Shown in pieces: positions 25,406-34,648 of a DNA stretch of 49,013 nt (its first letter is position 1; every line of letters begins with the position of its first letter). The position numbers and the translations under genes are program-made. Below the pieces are notes generated by a model. The model saw only the letters and a program-made list of their open reading frames with translations, had not been told where the DNA came from and ran no database searches. Source of the stretch: Flavobacteriaceae bacterium (GTDB lineage: Bacteria; Bacteroidota; Bacteroidia; Flavobacteriales; Flavobacteriaceae); contig JANQMD010000016.1 in assembly GCA_028280265.1 (NCBI GenBank), positions 1-49,013 on the forward strand. The letters run 5' to 3'.

Positions 25406-25438
25406 CAAAGATTCAGTCATAAAAAATTAAAATCCAAA
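25406..25438 (-). promoter_or_regulatory. Candidate promoter of the metY riboswitch transcript
   Basis: On the minus strand TTTG (25435-25438) and AATCTTTG (25406-25413) are 21 bp apart, about 30 bp upstream of the riboswitch. The -7 box deviates at one position from TAnnTTTG. Confidence 0.35.
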
Positions 25439-25466
25439 TCTTTTTTCATTTTTTTTTAATTTTCTT

Positions 25467-26738
25467 TTAAGTGAACTTCTTTTTGATCTCATCCAAGCAT
25501 AAATTATGGATACTTCCAATGTGAACGTGTTTTTTAGAAATATCGGGGGTATAAGTCCCTTTTTCTACTTCTGCTCCTATCTGCTGATAGGCTTCTCGGA
25601 AGCTCATTCCTTCTGTCACTAAGTTGTTAATATTGTCTACTGTAAACAGATACTTGTACTTCTCGTCTTTGATGTCAAACTCACGAACTTCCATCTGCTG
25701 AATACTATAATTGAAAACGGAAAGAATCTCTTTCATACCTTCAATAGCATTGATCATGTTCTCCTTTAACAGTTGAAAATCTCTGTGGTAACCGCTTGGC
25801 AGATTATTGGTGATTAAGATCATTTCAGTTTGCAAAGCTTGAATTTTATTACACTTTCCTCGGATCAACTCAAATACATCTGGGTTTTTTTTGTGCGGCA
25901 TGATGCTGCTTCCTGTGGTCAATTTATCTGGAAAAGAAACAAACCCGAAATTCTGCCCCATATACAAACAAATATCCATAGCAAATCGCGCTAAAGTATT
26001 TCCAAGACTTCCCAAGGCCGCTGAGATAGTTCGCTCATTTTTTCCGCGACTCATTTGCGCCGCGACCACGTTGAATTTTAGGGTATCGAATCCAAGTTCT
26101 TTCGTCGTAAATTGCCTATCGATGGGAAACGAACTTCCGTATCCCGCTGCGGAGCCTAATGGATTTTGATCTACCGATTTCAAAGCAGCATTTAACAAAT
26201 AAACATCATCGATTAAGGTTTCTGCATAGGCCGATAGCCACAATCCAAATGAAGAAGGCATCGCTACTTGCAAATGCGTATAACCAGGTAATAGCTTGGC
26301 TTTGTATTTCTCTGCCAAATCTAACAAGGTGTTGAAAAAGGTTTTGATCATGGATTTGATTTCCAATAGATTCTCTTTGTAATACAAATGCATGGCCACC
26401 AAAACCTGATCGTTCCTAGATCGAGCTGTATGAATCTTCTTTCCTACTTTGCCCAATTTTTGAGTGAGTTCGTATTCGATCTTGGAATGGACGTCTTCAA
26501 ACTGATTTTCAATGATAAATTCTTGATCTATGCATTGATGGTACAATTCTTCCAATTCAATTTCCAATTGAGTTAATTCTTCTTTATCAAGAATTCCGAT
26601 AGATTGCAACATTTTTGCATGTGCTATTGATGCTTTAATATCGTATTTAGCGATGTGCAAATCGACTTCTCTATCGTTTCCGACTGTAAAATGTTCTATC
26701 TGTTGATCGATTGAATAACCTTTGTCCCAGAGTTTCAT
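25467..26738 (-). CDS. argH: Argininosuccinate lyase
   Basis: The 423-residue protein cleaves argininosuccinate to arginine and fumarate. The fumarase/ASL superfamily signature GSSIMPHKKNPD is at about residues 276-287, with HTARSRNDQVLVAMHLY and PGYTHLQVAMPSSF upstream. It is slightly shorter than typical ArgH (about 460) but shows all three conserved regions. It is the last gene of the arginine cluster. Its 3' flank leads directly into the metY promoter region without an obvious terminator. Confidence 0.96.
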   Translation of the reverse strand: MKLWDKGYSIDQQIEHFTVGNDREVDLHIAKYDIKASIAHAKMLQSIGILDKEELTQLEIELEELYHQCIDQEFIIENQFEDVHSKIEYELTQKLGKVGKKIHTARSRNDQVLVAMHLYYKENLLEIKSMIKTFFNTLLDLAEKYKAKLLPGYTHLQVAMPSSFGLWLSAYAETLIDDVYLLNAALKSVDQNPLGSAAGYGSSFPIDRQFTTKELGFDTLKFNVVAAQMSRGKNERTISAALGSLGNTLARFAMDICLYMGQNFGFVSFPDKLTTGSSIMPHKKNPDVFELIRGKCNKIQALQTEMILITNNLPSGYHRDFQLLKENMINAIEGMKEILSVFNYSIQQMEVREFDIKDEKYKYLFTVDNINNLVTEGMSFREAYQQIGAEVEKGTYTPDISKKHVHIGSIHNLCLDEIKKKFT

Positions 26739-26820
26739 GTATGAAATTTTAATTCTTAAAATTTAGTAGAAAGTAGTAAGGTCGCTTAAAGAGAAAAGAC
26801 AATCCGTAAATATATTTGCT

Positions 26821-26880
26821 CTTTCGACTTTTGACTTTCGACTTTTAACTTTTGACTTTTGACTTTTGACTTTTGACTTT
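26821..26880. repeat. Heptamer tandem array, (CTTTTGA)n
   Basis: Eight copies of CTTTTGA (three variant, CTTTCGA and CTTTTAA) plus a partial copy fill the argE-argH spacer right up to the argE stop codon region. The unit length equals that of the array at 1097-1145 although the sequence differs. Confidence 0.9.
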
Positions 26881-26884
26881 CTGC

Positions 26885-27949
26885 TTATAAAATCTTTTCT
26901 AATAGTTGTATATAAATGCTAATCCCTTCCTCAATTTCTCTTAGATAAATAAATTCATCTGCCGTGTGTGATCTTGTACTATCACCTGGACCTAATTTGA
27001 GCGAAGAGCAACTCAATACTGATTGATCCGATAAGGTAGGAGATCCATAAGTTTCTCTCCCTAAGTCAATTCCAGCTTGCACCAATTCGTGTTCCATTGG
27101 AATGGATGAGGAATTCAATCGCAAACTTCTTGGTGTGATTGAAGTACAGGGCGATTCGTTTTGTAAAATATCTGCGATCTCCTGATTGGAATATTGATCA
27201 TTTACACGAACATCTACCACTAAATCAACCTCGGCAGGAATTGCATTGTGTTGCTTACCTGCATTGATCTGTGTTACCGTCATCTTCACTTTTCCAAGAG
27301 TTTCAGATACTTTGGCAAACGTATAATCCTGAAACCACTTCAGTACATCAATGGTATTATAAATGGCATTGTCATCATTCGGATGTGCTGCATGTCCTGG
27401 TGTTCCTTTTACTTTGGCATCAAAAACCACCAATCCTTTTTCTGCAACGGCCAAGTGCATTAAAGTAGGCTCTCCAACAATAGCTACATCTACTTTTGGA
27501 ATGATGGACAACATACTATTCAATCCGTTTTCTCCACTACTTTCTTCTTCTGCAGAAGCAACAATGACCAGATTGTATTTCAAGTCTTTTTGCAGATAGA
27601 AATAGGCAAACGCAGCAATTAAAGATACCAAACAACCTCCTGCATCGTTGCTTCCCAATCCATATAATTTTCCATCTTCAACGATTGCTTTGAACGGATC
27701 TTTGGTATAACCTCTATTCGGTTTTACTGTATCATGATGAGAATTCAATAACAACGTCGGTTTGTTTTCATCATATTCAGGGTGTACAGCCCAAACATTG
27801 TTCTGTGTTCTCTTGTACTCAATATTATGCTTCTGAAACCATTGCTCAATTAGCAACGCTGTCTCATCTTCTTCTGATGAAAAAGACGGGGTTTGAATCA
27901 AACTCTTGAGCAATGCTATCACTTCTGATGTTAATTTTTTGATGTTCAT
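26885..27949 (-). CDS. argE: M20-family N-acylornithine deacylase
   Basis: The protein has 354 residues from the ATG at 27947-27949; an upstream in-frame extension runs over repeat sequence and is not favoured. It is an M20 metallopeptidase: LLLNSHHDTVKP, GLGSNDAGGCL, ASAEEESSGENG and VGEPT carry the metal ligands and the catalytic glutamate, and HTADEF is the C-terminal metal-ligand region. Between argB and argH it should remove the acyl group, giving ornithine or, as the carbamoyltransferase acts on the acylated substrate, citrulline. Acetyl versus succinyl specificity cannot be read from the sequence. Confidence 0.88.
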   Translation of the reverse strand: MNIKKLTSEVIALLKSLIQTPSFSSEEDETALLIEQWFQKHNIEYKRTQNNVWAVHPEYDENKPTLLLNSHHDTVKPNRGYTKDPFKAIVEDGKLYGLGSNDAGGCLVSLIAAFAYFYLQKDLKYNLVIVASAEEESSGENGLNSMLSIIPKVDVAIVGEPTLMHLAVAEKGLVVFDAKVKGTPGHAAHPNDDNAIYNTIDVLKWFQDYTFAKVSETLGKVKMTVTQINAGKQHNAIPAEVDLVVDVRVNDQYSNQEIADILQNESPCTSITPRSLRLNSSSIPMEHELVQAGIDLGRETYGSPTLSDQSVLSCSSLKLGPGDSTRSHTADEFIYLREIEEGISIYIQLLEKIL

Positions 27950-28018
27950 CTTTTTAGTTCTATTTACTGAGTGAGATTTCTCGTCGTTCATTCTTCACTC
28001 TGTCGAAATGACATTTAT

Positions 28019-28792
28019 CTATTTTTGAATTCTTGTGTGTTTGAAATTCTCCTGAAACAACATTTCAGGTTTTCCTAGTTGTATGCTATCAACTCCGTAC
28101 TTTAAAGCATGAAAACAATTGTCTAATTTCGGAATCATTCCATCTGCAATAATACCATCAAGCTTTAATTCTTGATAGGATTCTGAATTGATTTCCTCAA
28201 TGACTGAGTCTTCATTTTCAATACTTTTTAGCACTCCTTTTTTTTCAAAGCAATACGACAACTCTACATTAAAATCTTTGGACAATGCAATTGATAATTC
28301 AGATGCTATCGTATCTGCATTGGTATTGAACAACTGTCCGTTTTGATCGTGAGAAATGGCGCAAAAACAAACAGTGACATCGTTTGACAACAAAAGTTTT
28401 AAAACTTTGGTATCGACTTTTACAATGTCTCCAACAAAACCATAATCAATCGTTTTTACAGGACGTTTCTCCGCTATCACTGTATTGCCATCTGCTCCTG
28501 AAAAACCTATTGCATTGCATCCGTAACCTTGCAATTTGGCGACTATGTTCTTACTAATTTTTCCTGCATAAACCATGGTGATAATATCTAAGGTTTCTGC
28601 ATCTGTGATTCTTCTTCCATCGATCATTTGAACGGGAACTTTCATTTGTTCTGCCAATCGACTTGCTAATTTTCCACCACCATGTACCAAAACTTTGGGC
28701 CCTTCAATATCTGCAAAGGATTTTAAGAATGCATCCAAAGCAATTTCATCATCGATGATATTTCCGCCTATTTTTATGACTTTTAGTTTCAA
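28019..28792 (-). CDS. argB: N-acylglutamate kinase
   Basis: The 257-residue protein is an amino-acid kinase of the acetylglutamate kinase family. The N-terminus KVIKIGGNIIDD holds the phosphate-binding glycines, HGGGK is at about residues 38-42, and IADGMIPKLDNC in the C-terminal third is characteristic. It phosphorylates N-acylglutamate for reduction by ArgC. It belongs to the short, usually arginine-insensitive class, because the N-terminal helix of sensitive forms is missing. The substrate could be N-succinylglutamate, as in Bacteroides. Confidence 0.93.
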   Translation of the reverse strand: MKLKVIKIGGNIIDDEIALDAFLKSFADIEGPKVLVHGGGKLASRLAEQMKVPVQMIDGRRITDAETLDIITMVYAGKISKNIVAKLQGYGCNAIGFSGADGNTVIAEKRPVKTIDYGFVGDIVKVDTKVLKLLLSNDVTVCFCAISHDQNGQLFNTNADTIASELSIALSKDFNVELSYCFEKKGVLKSIENEDSVIEEINSESYQELKLDGIIADGMIPKLDNCFHALKYGVDSIQLGKPEMLFQENFKHTRIQK

Positions 28793-28841
28793 TGGATCAA
28801 TAATTTAATTTTTAATGATTTAATAACCTAATGGGATTTAG

Positions 28842-28932
28842 CTTCGACTCATCTTCGACAAGCTCAGGGTGACACGTTCAGCCACCAGCTCGAAATGACA
28901 CTAAATTGTTTGTCACGCTGAGCTTGCAGAAG
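28842..28932. repeat. Inverted pair of TTCGACAAGCTCAG repeats
   Basis: CTTCGACAAGCTCAGGGTGACA is countered by TGTCACGCTGAGCTTGCAGAAG about 35 bp later, in the argF'-argB spacer. Both arms are full-length members of the second repeat family, so the spacer would form a long RNA hairpin in the operon transcript. Confidence 0.8.
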
Positions 28933-28940
28933 CACCTCTT

Positions 28941-29888
28941 TTACTCATTTCTCCTTACTTCCTCCAATATCTTCTTCAACACCACTTGTGCTGCATAGGT
29001 TCTATTTCCCGCTTGCTGAATGACCACGGAATTTTCACTATCCAAAACGGCATCTTCTACTACCACATTTCTTCTTACAGGCAGACAATGCATGAACTTA
29101 GCTTTGCCTAATTTCTCTTGAGTAATCATCCAATCAGAGTTTGTTGACAATACTTTTCCGTAGTTTTGATAACTACTCCAGTTTTTTACGTATACGAAAT
29201 CGGCATTTTTCAACGCTTCTTCTTGATTATAGCTTACTTCCACGTTGCCTACAATCTCTGAATTTAACTCATATCCCTCGGGATGTGTAATTTGTAAATC
29301 GACATCCAATTCCTTCATCATGGATACAAATGAATTTGCCACTGCATGTGGTAAGGCTTTCGGATGTGGAGCCCATGACAAAACTACTTTTGGTTTTTGA
29401 GTCTTCTTAAGCTCTTCGATTGTCAAAGCATCAGTCAACGCTTGTAATGGATGTGCTGTTGAACTCTCCATATTCACCACAGGAGCGGTTGCATACTTTT
29501 GAAAACTCTTCAATATCAACTCAGCCTCATCCTTTTGTTTGTCGAGTAAACTTGGAAAAGCTCTCACAGCAATCACATCGGCATATTCAGAGATGACTTT
29601 TGCTGCTTCTTTGATGTGCTCAGCTTTGTCTAGATTCATAATGGTTCCATCCTCAAATTCCAAGTTCCACGTATTGGAAACATTCAATATCATAACCTCC
29701 ATTCCCAAATTCTTGGCTGCTTTTTCAGTACTCAGACGTGTACGTAAACTCGAGTTGAAGAACAACATGACCAGAGTTTTGTTACATCCTAATTCTTTGA
29801 ATTGATATGGATTCTTCTTGAGCTCAATAGCTTCCTGAATTGTCTCAGAAATGTTTGTGATATCGTTTATATTTAAGTACTGTTTCAT
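28941..29888 (-). CDS. argF': N-acylornithine carbamoyltransferase
   Basis: The protein has 315 residues from the ATG at 29886-29888 (MKQYLNIND); a longer frame upstream is not supported. It is an ATCase/OTCase-fold transferase. Carbamoyl-phosphate binding is at FFNSSLRTRLSTE, with HPLQALTDALTIEE and HCLPVRRNVVVEDAV further on. The sequence WAPHPKALPHAVANSF places it with acetyl- or succinylornithine carbamoyltransferases rather than with OTCase. The specificity position is alanine (about residue 89, DKAEH), where acetyl enzymes have Glu and the Bacteroides succinyl enzyme has Pro. I therefore lean to N-succinylornithine. Confidence 0.92.
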   Translation of the reverse strand: MKQYLNINDITNISETIQEAIELKKNPYQFKELGCNKTLVMLFFNSSLRTRLSTEKAAKNLGMEVMILNVSNTWNLEFEDGTIMNLDKAEHIKEAAKVISEYADVIAVRAFPSLLDKQKDEAELILKSFQKYATAPVVNMESSTAHPLQALTDALTIEELKKTQKPKVVLSWAPHPKALPHAVANSFVSMMKELDVDLQITHPEGYELNSEIVGNVEVSYNQEEALKNADFVYVKNWSSYQNYGKVLSTNSDWMITQEKLGKAKFMHCLPVRRNVVVEDAVLDSENSVVIQQAGNRTYAAQVVLKKILEEVRRNE

Positions 29889-30010
29889 TTTTTTAGGTTC
29901 AGAGTTGCAAAGTGACAAAGGTTCAAAGTTGTAGAGTGTTAGAGTTTATTTGTTTTCGATACAACCTGAGATATTCATCTCAGAACACTCAAACTGACAT
30001 AAATTTTGGT

Positions 30011-31177
30011 CTACTTTTCTTCCAATATTTTTATTCTGTTCTTCTCAATTACTTCTACTTCTTTCTTCAGTGCTTCTATAAATTGATTGATGTGACTTTT
30101 CCTTACCGTTAATGGAGGTAAGATTCTCAAAACATTCGGGTTTTTAGAGCTTCCTGTAAAGATTCTATGCTTGTGGATCAATGCCTTTCTCAATTCAGAT
30201 ACGGGGAAATCAAATTCTAATCCTAACATCAACCCTCTTCCTTTGATTTTTTTCACTTTTGGAATCGATTTGGCTTCTTCAAAGAAGTATTTGGATATCT
30301 TTTGTGCATTTTCCATTAATTTCTCTTCTTCCATAACATCCAAGACAGAAATCGATGCAGCACAAGCCAAGTGATTTCCTCCAAAGGTTGTTCCTAACAA
30401 TCCATAAGAAGCTTTGAATTTCGGATGGATCAAAATTCCACCTACGGGAAACCCATTTCCCATTCCTTTGGCAATTGAAATGATATCAGGATCAATTTCA
30501 TGATGTTGAAAAGCAAAGAAATCTCCTGTTCTCCCATATCCAGATTGAACTTCATCAGCAATCAAAATAGCGTCATACAACTTGGAAAGTTTGTCCAAAC
30601 CTTGATAAAAGCTAGTCGTAGCTTCGTCCAATCCGCCAACTCCTTGAATACATTCAATAATAATGGCACATACATCTCCTTTTTGCAAGGAGGCTTCTAC
30701 CGCTTTTAGATTACCTAACTCAATTAACTCCACGTCTTGCTGGGCATTGATGGGAGCAATAATTTTTGGATTGTCAGTTGCTGCCACAGCCGCCGATGTT
30801 CTGCCATGGAAACCATTGGTAAAAGCAATGACTTTTTTCTTCTGAGTGTGGAAAGAGGCGAGTTTCAGTGCATTCTCATTGGCTTCTGCTCCGCTGTTAC
30901 ACAAGAACAAGGAGTAAAAATTACACCCTGAAACTTGTTGGAGTTTCTTTGCTAGTTCCGATTGTAATGGATTCTGAATCGAGTTGCTGTAGAATCCTAA
31001 GTTGGATAATTGCTCACTTACATTCTTTACATAAGTTGGATGCGAATGTCCGATTGAAATTACTGCATGACCTCCGTACAAATCCAAATATCTCGTATCA
31101 TTTTCATCGTAAACATAGACATCTTCGCCTTTTACAGGTGTGATATCGAACAGTGGGTATACATTAAATAGACTCAT
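30011..31177 (-). CDS. argD: N-acylornithine aminotransferase
   Basis: The 388-residue class-III PLP aminotransferase has YLDLYGGHAVISIGHSHP near the N-terminus, FCNSGAEANENALKLA-like cofactor binding (LFLCNSGAEANE), DEVQSGYGRTG with the aspartate for PLP, and the Schiff-base lysine in SIAKGMGNGFPVGG. It converts N-acylglutamate semialdehyde to N-acylornithine. Its neighbours proC and argF' support the arginine role. Acetyl versus succinyl substrate preference is open, as in the rest of the operon. Confidence 0.94.
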   Translation of the reverse strand: MSLFNVYPLFDITPVKGEDVYVYDENDTRYLDLYGGHAVISIGHSHPTYVKNVSEQLSNLGFYSNSIQNPLQSELAKKLQQVSGCNFYSLFLCNSGAEANENALKLASFHTQKKKVIAFTNGFHGRTSAAVAATDNPKIIAPINAQQDVELIELGNLKAVEASLQKGDVCAIIIECIQGVGGLDEATTSFYQGLDKLSKLYDAILIADEVQSGYGRTGDFFAFQHHEIDPDIISIAKGMGNGFPVGGILIHPKFKASYGLLGTTFGGNHLACAASISVLDVMEEEKLMENAQKISKYFFEEAKSIPKVKKIKGRGLMLGLEFDFPVSELRKALIHKHRIFTGSSKNPNVLRILPPLTVRKSHINQFIEALKKEVEVIEKNRIKILEEK

Positions 31178-31222
31178 AGCTATTATTTTTAAATGAGAAC
31201 GTTTTTACAAATCTTGATTGCA

Positions 31223-31243
31223 CTTCGACAAGCTCAGTGTGAC
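31223..31243. repeat. TTCGACAAGCTCAGTGTGAC repeat
   Basis: A single consensus copy of the second dispersed repeat lies in the proC-argD spacer. Confidence 0.75.
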
Positions 31244-31282
31244 CAATTAATCCAATCCTCATCTTTAGACTTTTAACTTTTC

Positions 31283-32083
31283 TCATAATTGGTCAGTTTT
31301 AATGCTGTTAATTTTGTTGAAGGATGCCACCATTCCTTGTATCAACGAAGAGCTCAATCCTTTGTGTTCCATTTCATTGAGTCCTTCAATGGTACATCCT
31401 TTGGGGGTAGTTACTTTATCAATTTCCTGTTCTGGATGATTTCCAGTATTGATGAGTAAACTTGCAGCACCTTCGCAGGTATTCATGGCTAATTCTTGTG
31501 CCTCTTTGGCGTCGAATCCTAATTGTATGGCAGCTTGTGTAGTTGCTCTGATGAGTCGCATCCAGAAGGCAATTCCGCTTGCACAAACCACCGTAGCAGC
31601 TTGCATTAAATGTTCTGGAATCACAATAGAAGTTCCCAATCTATTAAAGATGGCTTCTGCGATTTTGATTCGCTCCGAACCTTTTTCGTTGCTACACAGA
31701 CAAGTCATGGACTTCCCAACTGCAATCGCTGTATTTGGCATGGCTCTAATCACAAATTGATCTTGACCTACAGTGCTTTCAATCTTTGCAACAGAGAATC
31801 CCGTAATTGTGGAGATTAAAACATGCTTCTCCGTCAGTAATTCTTTGATGTCCTCTAAAATCTTCTCTAAATGTGCTGGCTGTACAGCAAAAATGAGAAT
31901 GTCGGAATTCTGAACAGCTTTTTTGTTATCTGTGGTGAGATATACATTTTTGTATCCTTCAAAATCTTTGATGGATGCTACATTTCTCTTGGTCAAATAC
32001 AAAGACGTGATTGCATTGGTTGTAATCAACCCTTTTGCAATAGAGCATCCTAAATTTCCTGTTCCTATAATGGCAATTTTCAT
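31283..32083 (-). CDS. proC: Pyrroline-5-carboxylate reductase
   Basis: The 266-residue protein has the N-terminal NAD(P) motif IIGTGNLGCSIAKGL, the RAMPNTAIAVGKSMT stretch and the C-terminal VTTPKGCTIEGLNEM, all typical of ProC. It makes proline from pyrroline-5-carboxylate. Its place between argC and argD ties proline synthesis to the arginine operon, an arrangement seen in related genomes. No proA or proB is in the window. Confidence 0.94.
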   Translation of the reverse strand: MKIAIIGTGNLGCSIAKGLITTNAITSLYLTKRNVASIKDFEGYKNVYLTTDNKKAVQNSDILIFAVQPAHLEKILEDIKELLTEKHVLISTITGFSVAKIESTVGQDQFVIRAMPNTAIAVGKSMTCLCSNEKGSERIKIAEAIFNRLGTSIVIPEHLMQAATVVCASGIAFWMRLIRATTQAAIQLGFDAKEAQELAMNTCEGAASLLINTGNHPEQEIDKVTTPKGCTIEGLNEMEHKGLSSSLIQGMVASFNKINSIKTDQL

Positions 32084-32158
32084 ACGATAATTTTTAGTTT
32101 TAAATTTTTAATGTTGAGTTACTCAACTCATTCAACATTTAGAACTCAACATTCATCA

Positions 32159-33136
32159 TTAGAAATACGTTGCTTTTAAATTCAATCCTTCAGTTTCTTC
32201 AAAGTCACACATGAGGTTCATGTTCTGAACTGCTTGACCTGAGGCTCCTTTTACCAAATTATCAATACAACTGGTGATTAATAATTTATCTTCATGCTTG
32301 TGCAAATAAATCAGGCATTTGTTGGTATTAACCACTTGCTTCAAATGTAATTCAACATCCGACACAAACGTAAATGCTTCTTTCTTATAATATTCTTGAT
32401 AGATCTTCTTTGCTTCTTCTAAAGTCCCTTCAAACTTTGTATAGGTAGTTGCATAAATTCCTCGGGAGAAGTTTCCTCTGTTGGGCATGAAATTGATGTC
32501 GTTATCAAAATCATTTTGTAACTGATTTACGGTTTGATTGATCTCTCCCAAATGCTGATGCGTGAAGGGCTTGTAATAAGAGAAATTGTTATCTCTCCAA
32601 GTAAAATGTGTTGTTTTTGATAAAGAAACTCCAGCACCTGTAGCACCTGTAACGGCATTGATATGCACATCATCTTTCAGCAAACTTTTGTCTGCTAGCG
32701 GCAACAAAGCCAATTGCAATGCGGTTGCGAAGCAGCCTGGGTTTGCAATGTGTTGTGCTTTCTTAATCTTCTTTCTGTTCAATTCGGGCAATCCATAAAC
32801 AAACTCTTTTCCTTGAAAAACAGCATCATTTTCTAGCCTAAAATCGTTACTCAGATCAATAATTTTTGTTTGCTCTGAAAAGGAATAGGTTTTTAAAAAT
32901 GAGGTTGAATTTCCATGCCCAAGACATAAGAACAAGACATCTATATCGAGATTGATTTTATCACTGAAAATTAAATCAGTGGTTCCGATCAAATCTTGAT
33001 GGATCAAACTAATAGGATTTCCAGCATTGGATGTACTATAGATAAAATCAATGTGCGCATGGTCGTGATTCAAGAGAATTCTAATCAACTCTCCTGCTGT
33101 ATAACCTGCTCCTCCTACGATTCCTACTGTGATCAT
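32159..33136 (-). CDS. argC: N-acyl-gamma-glutamyl-phosphate reductase
   Basis: The 325-residue protein has the NADP motif VGIVGGAGYTAGELIRIL at the N-terminus. The active-site cysteine is in IANPGCFATALQLALLPL, and the VTGATGAGVSLSK and HQHLGEI segments follow. It reduces N-acylglutamyl phosphate to the semialdehyde used by ArgD. It lies between argG and proC in the operon. Confidence 0.95.
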   Translation of the reverse strand: MITVGIVGGAGYTAGELIRILLNHDHAHIDFIYSTSNAGNPISLIHQDLIGTTDLIFSDKINLDIDVLFLCLGHGNSTSFLKTYSFSEQTKIIDLSNDFRLENDAVFQGKEFVYGLPELNRKKIKKAQHIANPGCFATALQLALLPLADKSLLKDDVHINAVTGATGAGVSLSKTTHFTWRDNNFSYYKPFTHQHLGEINQTVNQLQNDFDNDINFMPNRGNFSRGIYATTYTKFEGTLEEAKKIYQEYYKKEAFTFVSDVELHLKQVVNTNKCLIYLHKHEDKLLITSCIDNLVKGASGQAVQNMNLMCDFEETEGLNLKATYF

Positions 33137-33213
33137 GTTTAATAAATTAATTTTTAATGATTTAATGTTTTAATGAGACTTAAGACGAAAGACCCCTTCA
33201 CTTCAACACCATT

Positions 33214-33245
33214 CGACTCCGCTCATTGTCCAGCTCAGTGTGACA
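33214..33245. repeat. Degenerate CGAC..CAGCTCAGTGTGACA repeat
   Basis: A diverged member of the second repeat family lies in the argG-argC spacer, recognisable by CAGCTCAGTGTGACA. Confidence 0.5.
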
Positions 33246-33319
33246 TCTCAGTGCGAGCCGCTTTCAGAAGCAAGACTCCTTTCTCCTTTCTCCTTCCTTC
33301 TTCTCTTTCTCCTTTATTC

Positions 33320-34510
33320 TTACTTCTTTCTACTATTCACGTTTTGATAAATTTTCGTTTGGTTTCCGTATATCTTGATAAATCCTTTGGCTTCATCAGC
33401 GGTCCAACCTTTGTTTTCTTCACCATAACTTCCAAAATCAGCTTTCATGAGATCATGGCTAGACTTAATTCCATCCAATGTAAAATGATAGGGTTTTAAA
33501 GTAACCGTAACATCTCCTGAAACACTTTGCTGACTACTTTCTAGAAAAGCTTCCAAATCCCTCATCACTGGATCTAGAAACAATCCTTCGTGCAAATGTG
33601 TCCCATACCAATTCGCCATATAATCTTTGTGTTGCAATTGCCATTTGGTGAGTGTGTGTTTTTCTAACAAATGATGCGCTTTAATAATAATGTTTGCTGC
33701 TGCTGCTTCAAATCCAACTCTTCCTTTGATTCCTACAATGGTATCTCCCACGTGAATATCTCTTCCAATCGCATATTTTGAAGCAATAGAGTTTAAGTAT
33801 TCAATATTTGCTTGAGGTGATCCTTCAAAATCGTTTATAGCAATCAATTCTCCTTTTGAAAAGATCAACGTGACTTTTTCACTTCCTTCTTTTTCTAATT
33901 GCGAAGGATATGCTTCTTCTGGCAAGGGCTTACTCGACGTCAAGGTTTCTGATCCTCCAACACTAGTTCCCCACAATCCTTTGTTTACAGAGTATTGTGC
34001 TTTAGTCCATGACAATTCGATTCCGTGCGATTGTAAGTATTCTATTTCTTGCTGTCTGGTGAGTTTTTGATCTCTGATCGGGGTGATGATCTCTATTTCT
34101 GGGGCGAGTGCTTGAAAAATCAAATCGAATCTTACTTGGTCGTTTCCTGCTCCAGTACTTCCGTGTGCAATATAGTCAGCATTGACTTTCTTGGCATATT
34201 CGATGATCTCAATGGCTTGAATGATTCTTTCTGCACTCACCGATAGTGGATACGTGTTGTTCTTTAACACGTTTCCATAGATCAAATATTTAACTACCTT
34301 CTGATAATAGTTTTCAATTGCATCGATATTTTTGTAAGCTTTCACGCCCATTTGGTAGGCTTTGGTTTCAATCTCCTTGATCTCAGTTTGCGTAAATCCG
34401 CCTGTGTTCACCGATACCGCATGTACTTCGTATCCGAGATCTTTTGAGAAATGAACAGCACAATAAGATGTGTCTAATCCTCCACTGTATGCTAATACTA
34501 ATTTTTTCAT
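33320..34510 (-). CDS. argG: Argininosuccinate synthase
   Basis: The protein has 396 residues from the ATG at 34508-34510 (MKKLVLAYSGGLDTSY); the upstream in-frame extension overlaps a dispersed repeat and is rejected. It is an N-type ATP pyrophosphatase with the loop AYSGGLDTSYC at the N-terminus, and HGSTGAGNDQVRFD. It joins citrulline and aspartate to argininosuccinate. It precedes argC in the operon, while argH, the next step, is at the far end. Confidence 0.95.
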   Translation of the reverse strand: MKKLVLAYSGGLDTSYCAVHFSKDLGYEVHAVSVNTGGFTQTEIKEIETKAYQMGVKAYKNIDAIENYYQKVVKYLIYGNVLKNNTYPLSVSAERIIQAIEIIEYAKKVNADYIAHGSTGAGNDQVRFDLIFQALAPEIEIITPIRDQKLTRQQEIEYLQSHGIELSWTKAQYSVNKGLWGTSVGGSETLTSSKPLPEEAYPSQLEKEGSEKVTLIFSKGELIAINDFEGSPQANIEYLNSIASKYAIGRDIHVGDTIVGIKGRVGFEAAAANIIIKAHHLLEKHTLTKWQLQHKDYMANWYGTHLHEGLFLDPVMRDLEAFLESSQQSVSGDVTVTLKPYHFTLDGIKSSHDLMKADFGSYGEENKGWTADEAKGFIKIYGNQTKIYQNVNSRKK

Positions 34511-34522
34511 ACTCTGTTTTTC

Positions 34523-34572
34523 TGTCATTGCGAACGCTGGTAATGAGCTTGTCGAATTAAAGCAAAGCAATC
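34523..34572. repeat. Dispersed repeat, TGTCATTGCGA family
   Basis: TGTCATTGCGA at 34523 and AAAGCAATCC at the other end frame an interior that contains GAGCTTGTCGAA, the core of the second family. It lies in the spacer between the GNAT gene and argG. Further debris runs to about 34655. Confidence 0.65.
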
Positions 34573-34648
34573 CCTGCTTGCAGCTGGCAAGTCTCTTTTG
34601 AAGAGATAGCCACGTCATTCCCTTCGACTTCGTTCTTGGAACGACCCG

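Noticed and set aside
34511..34618. N-terminal extension of argG
   Set aside because: The extra 36 codons lie in a TGTCATTGCGA repeat. The conserved ArgG N-terminus begins at the ATG at 34508-34510.
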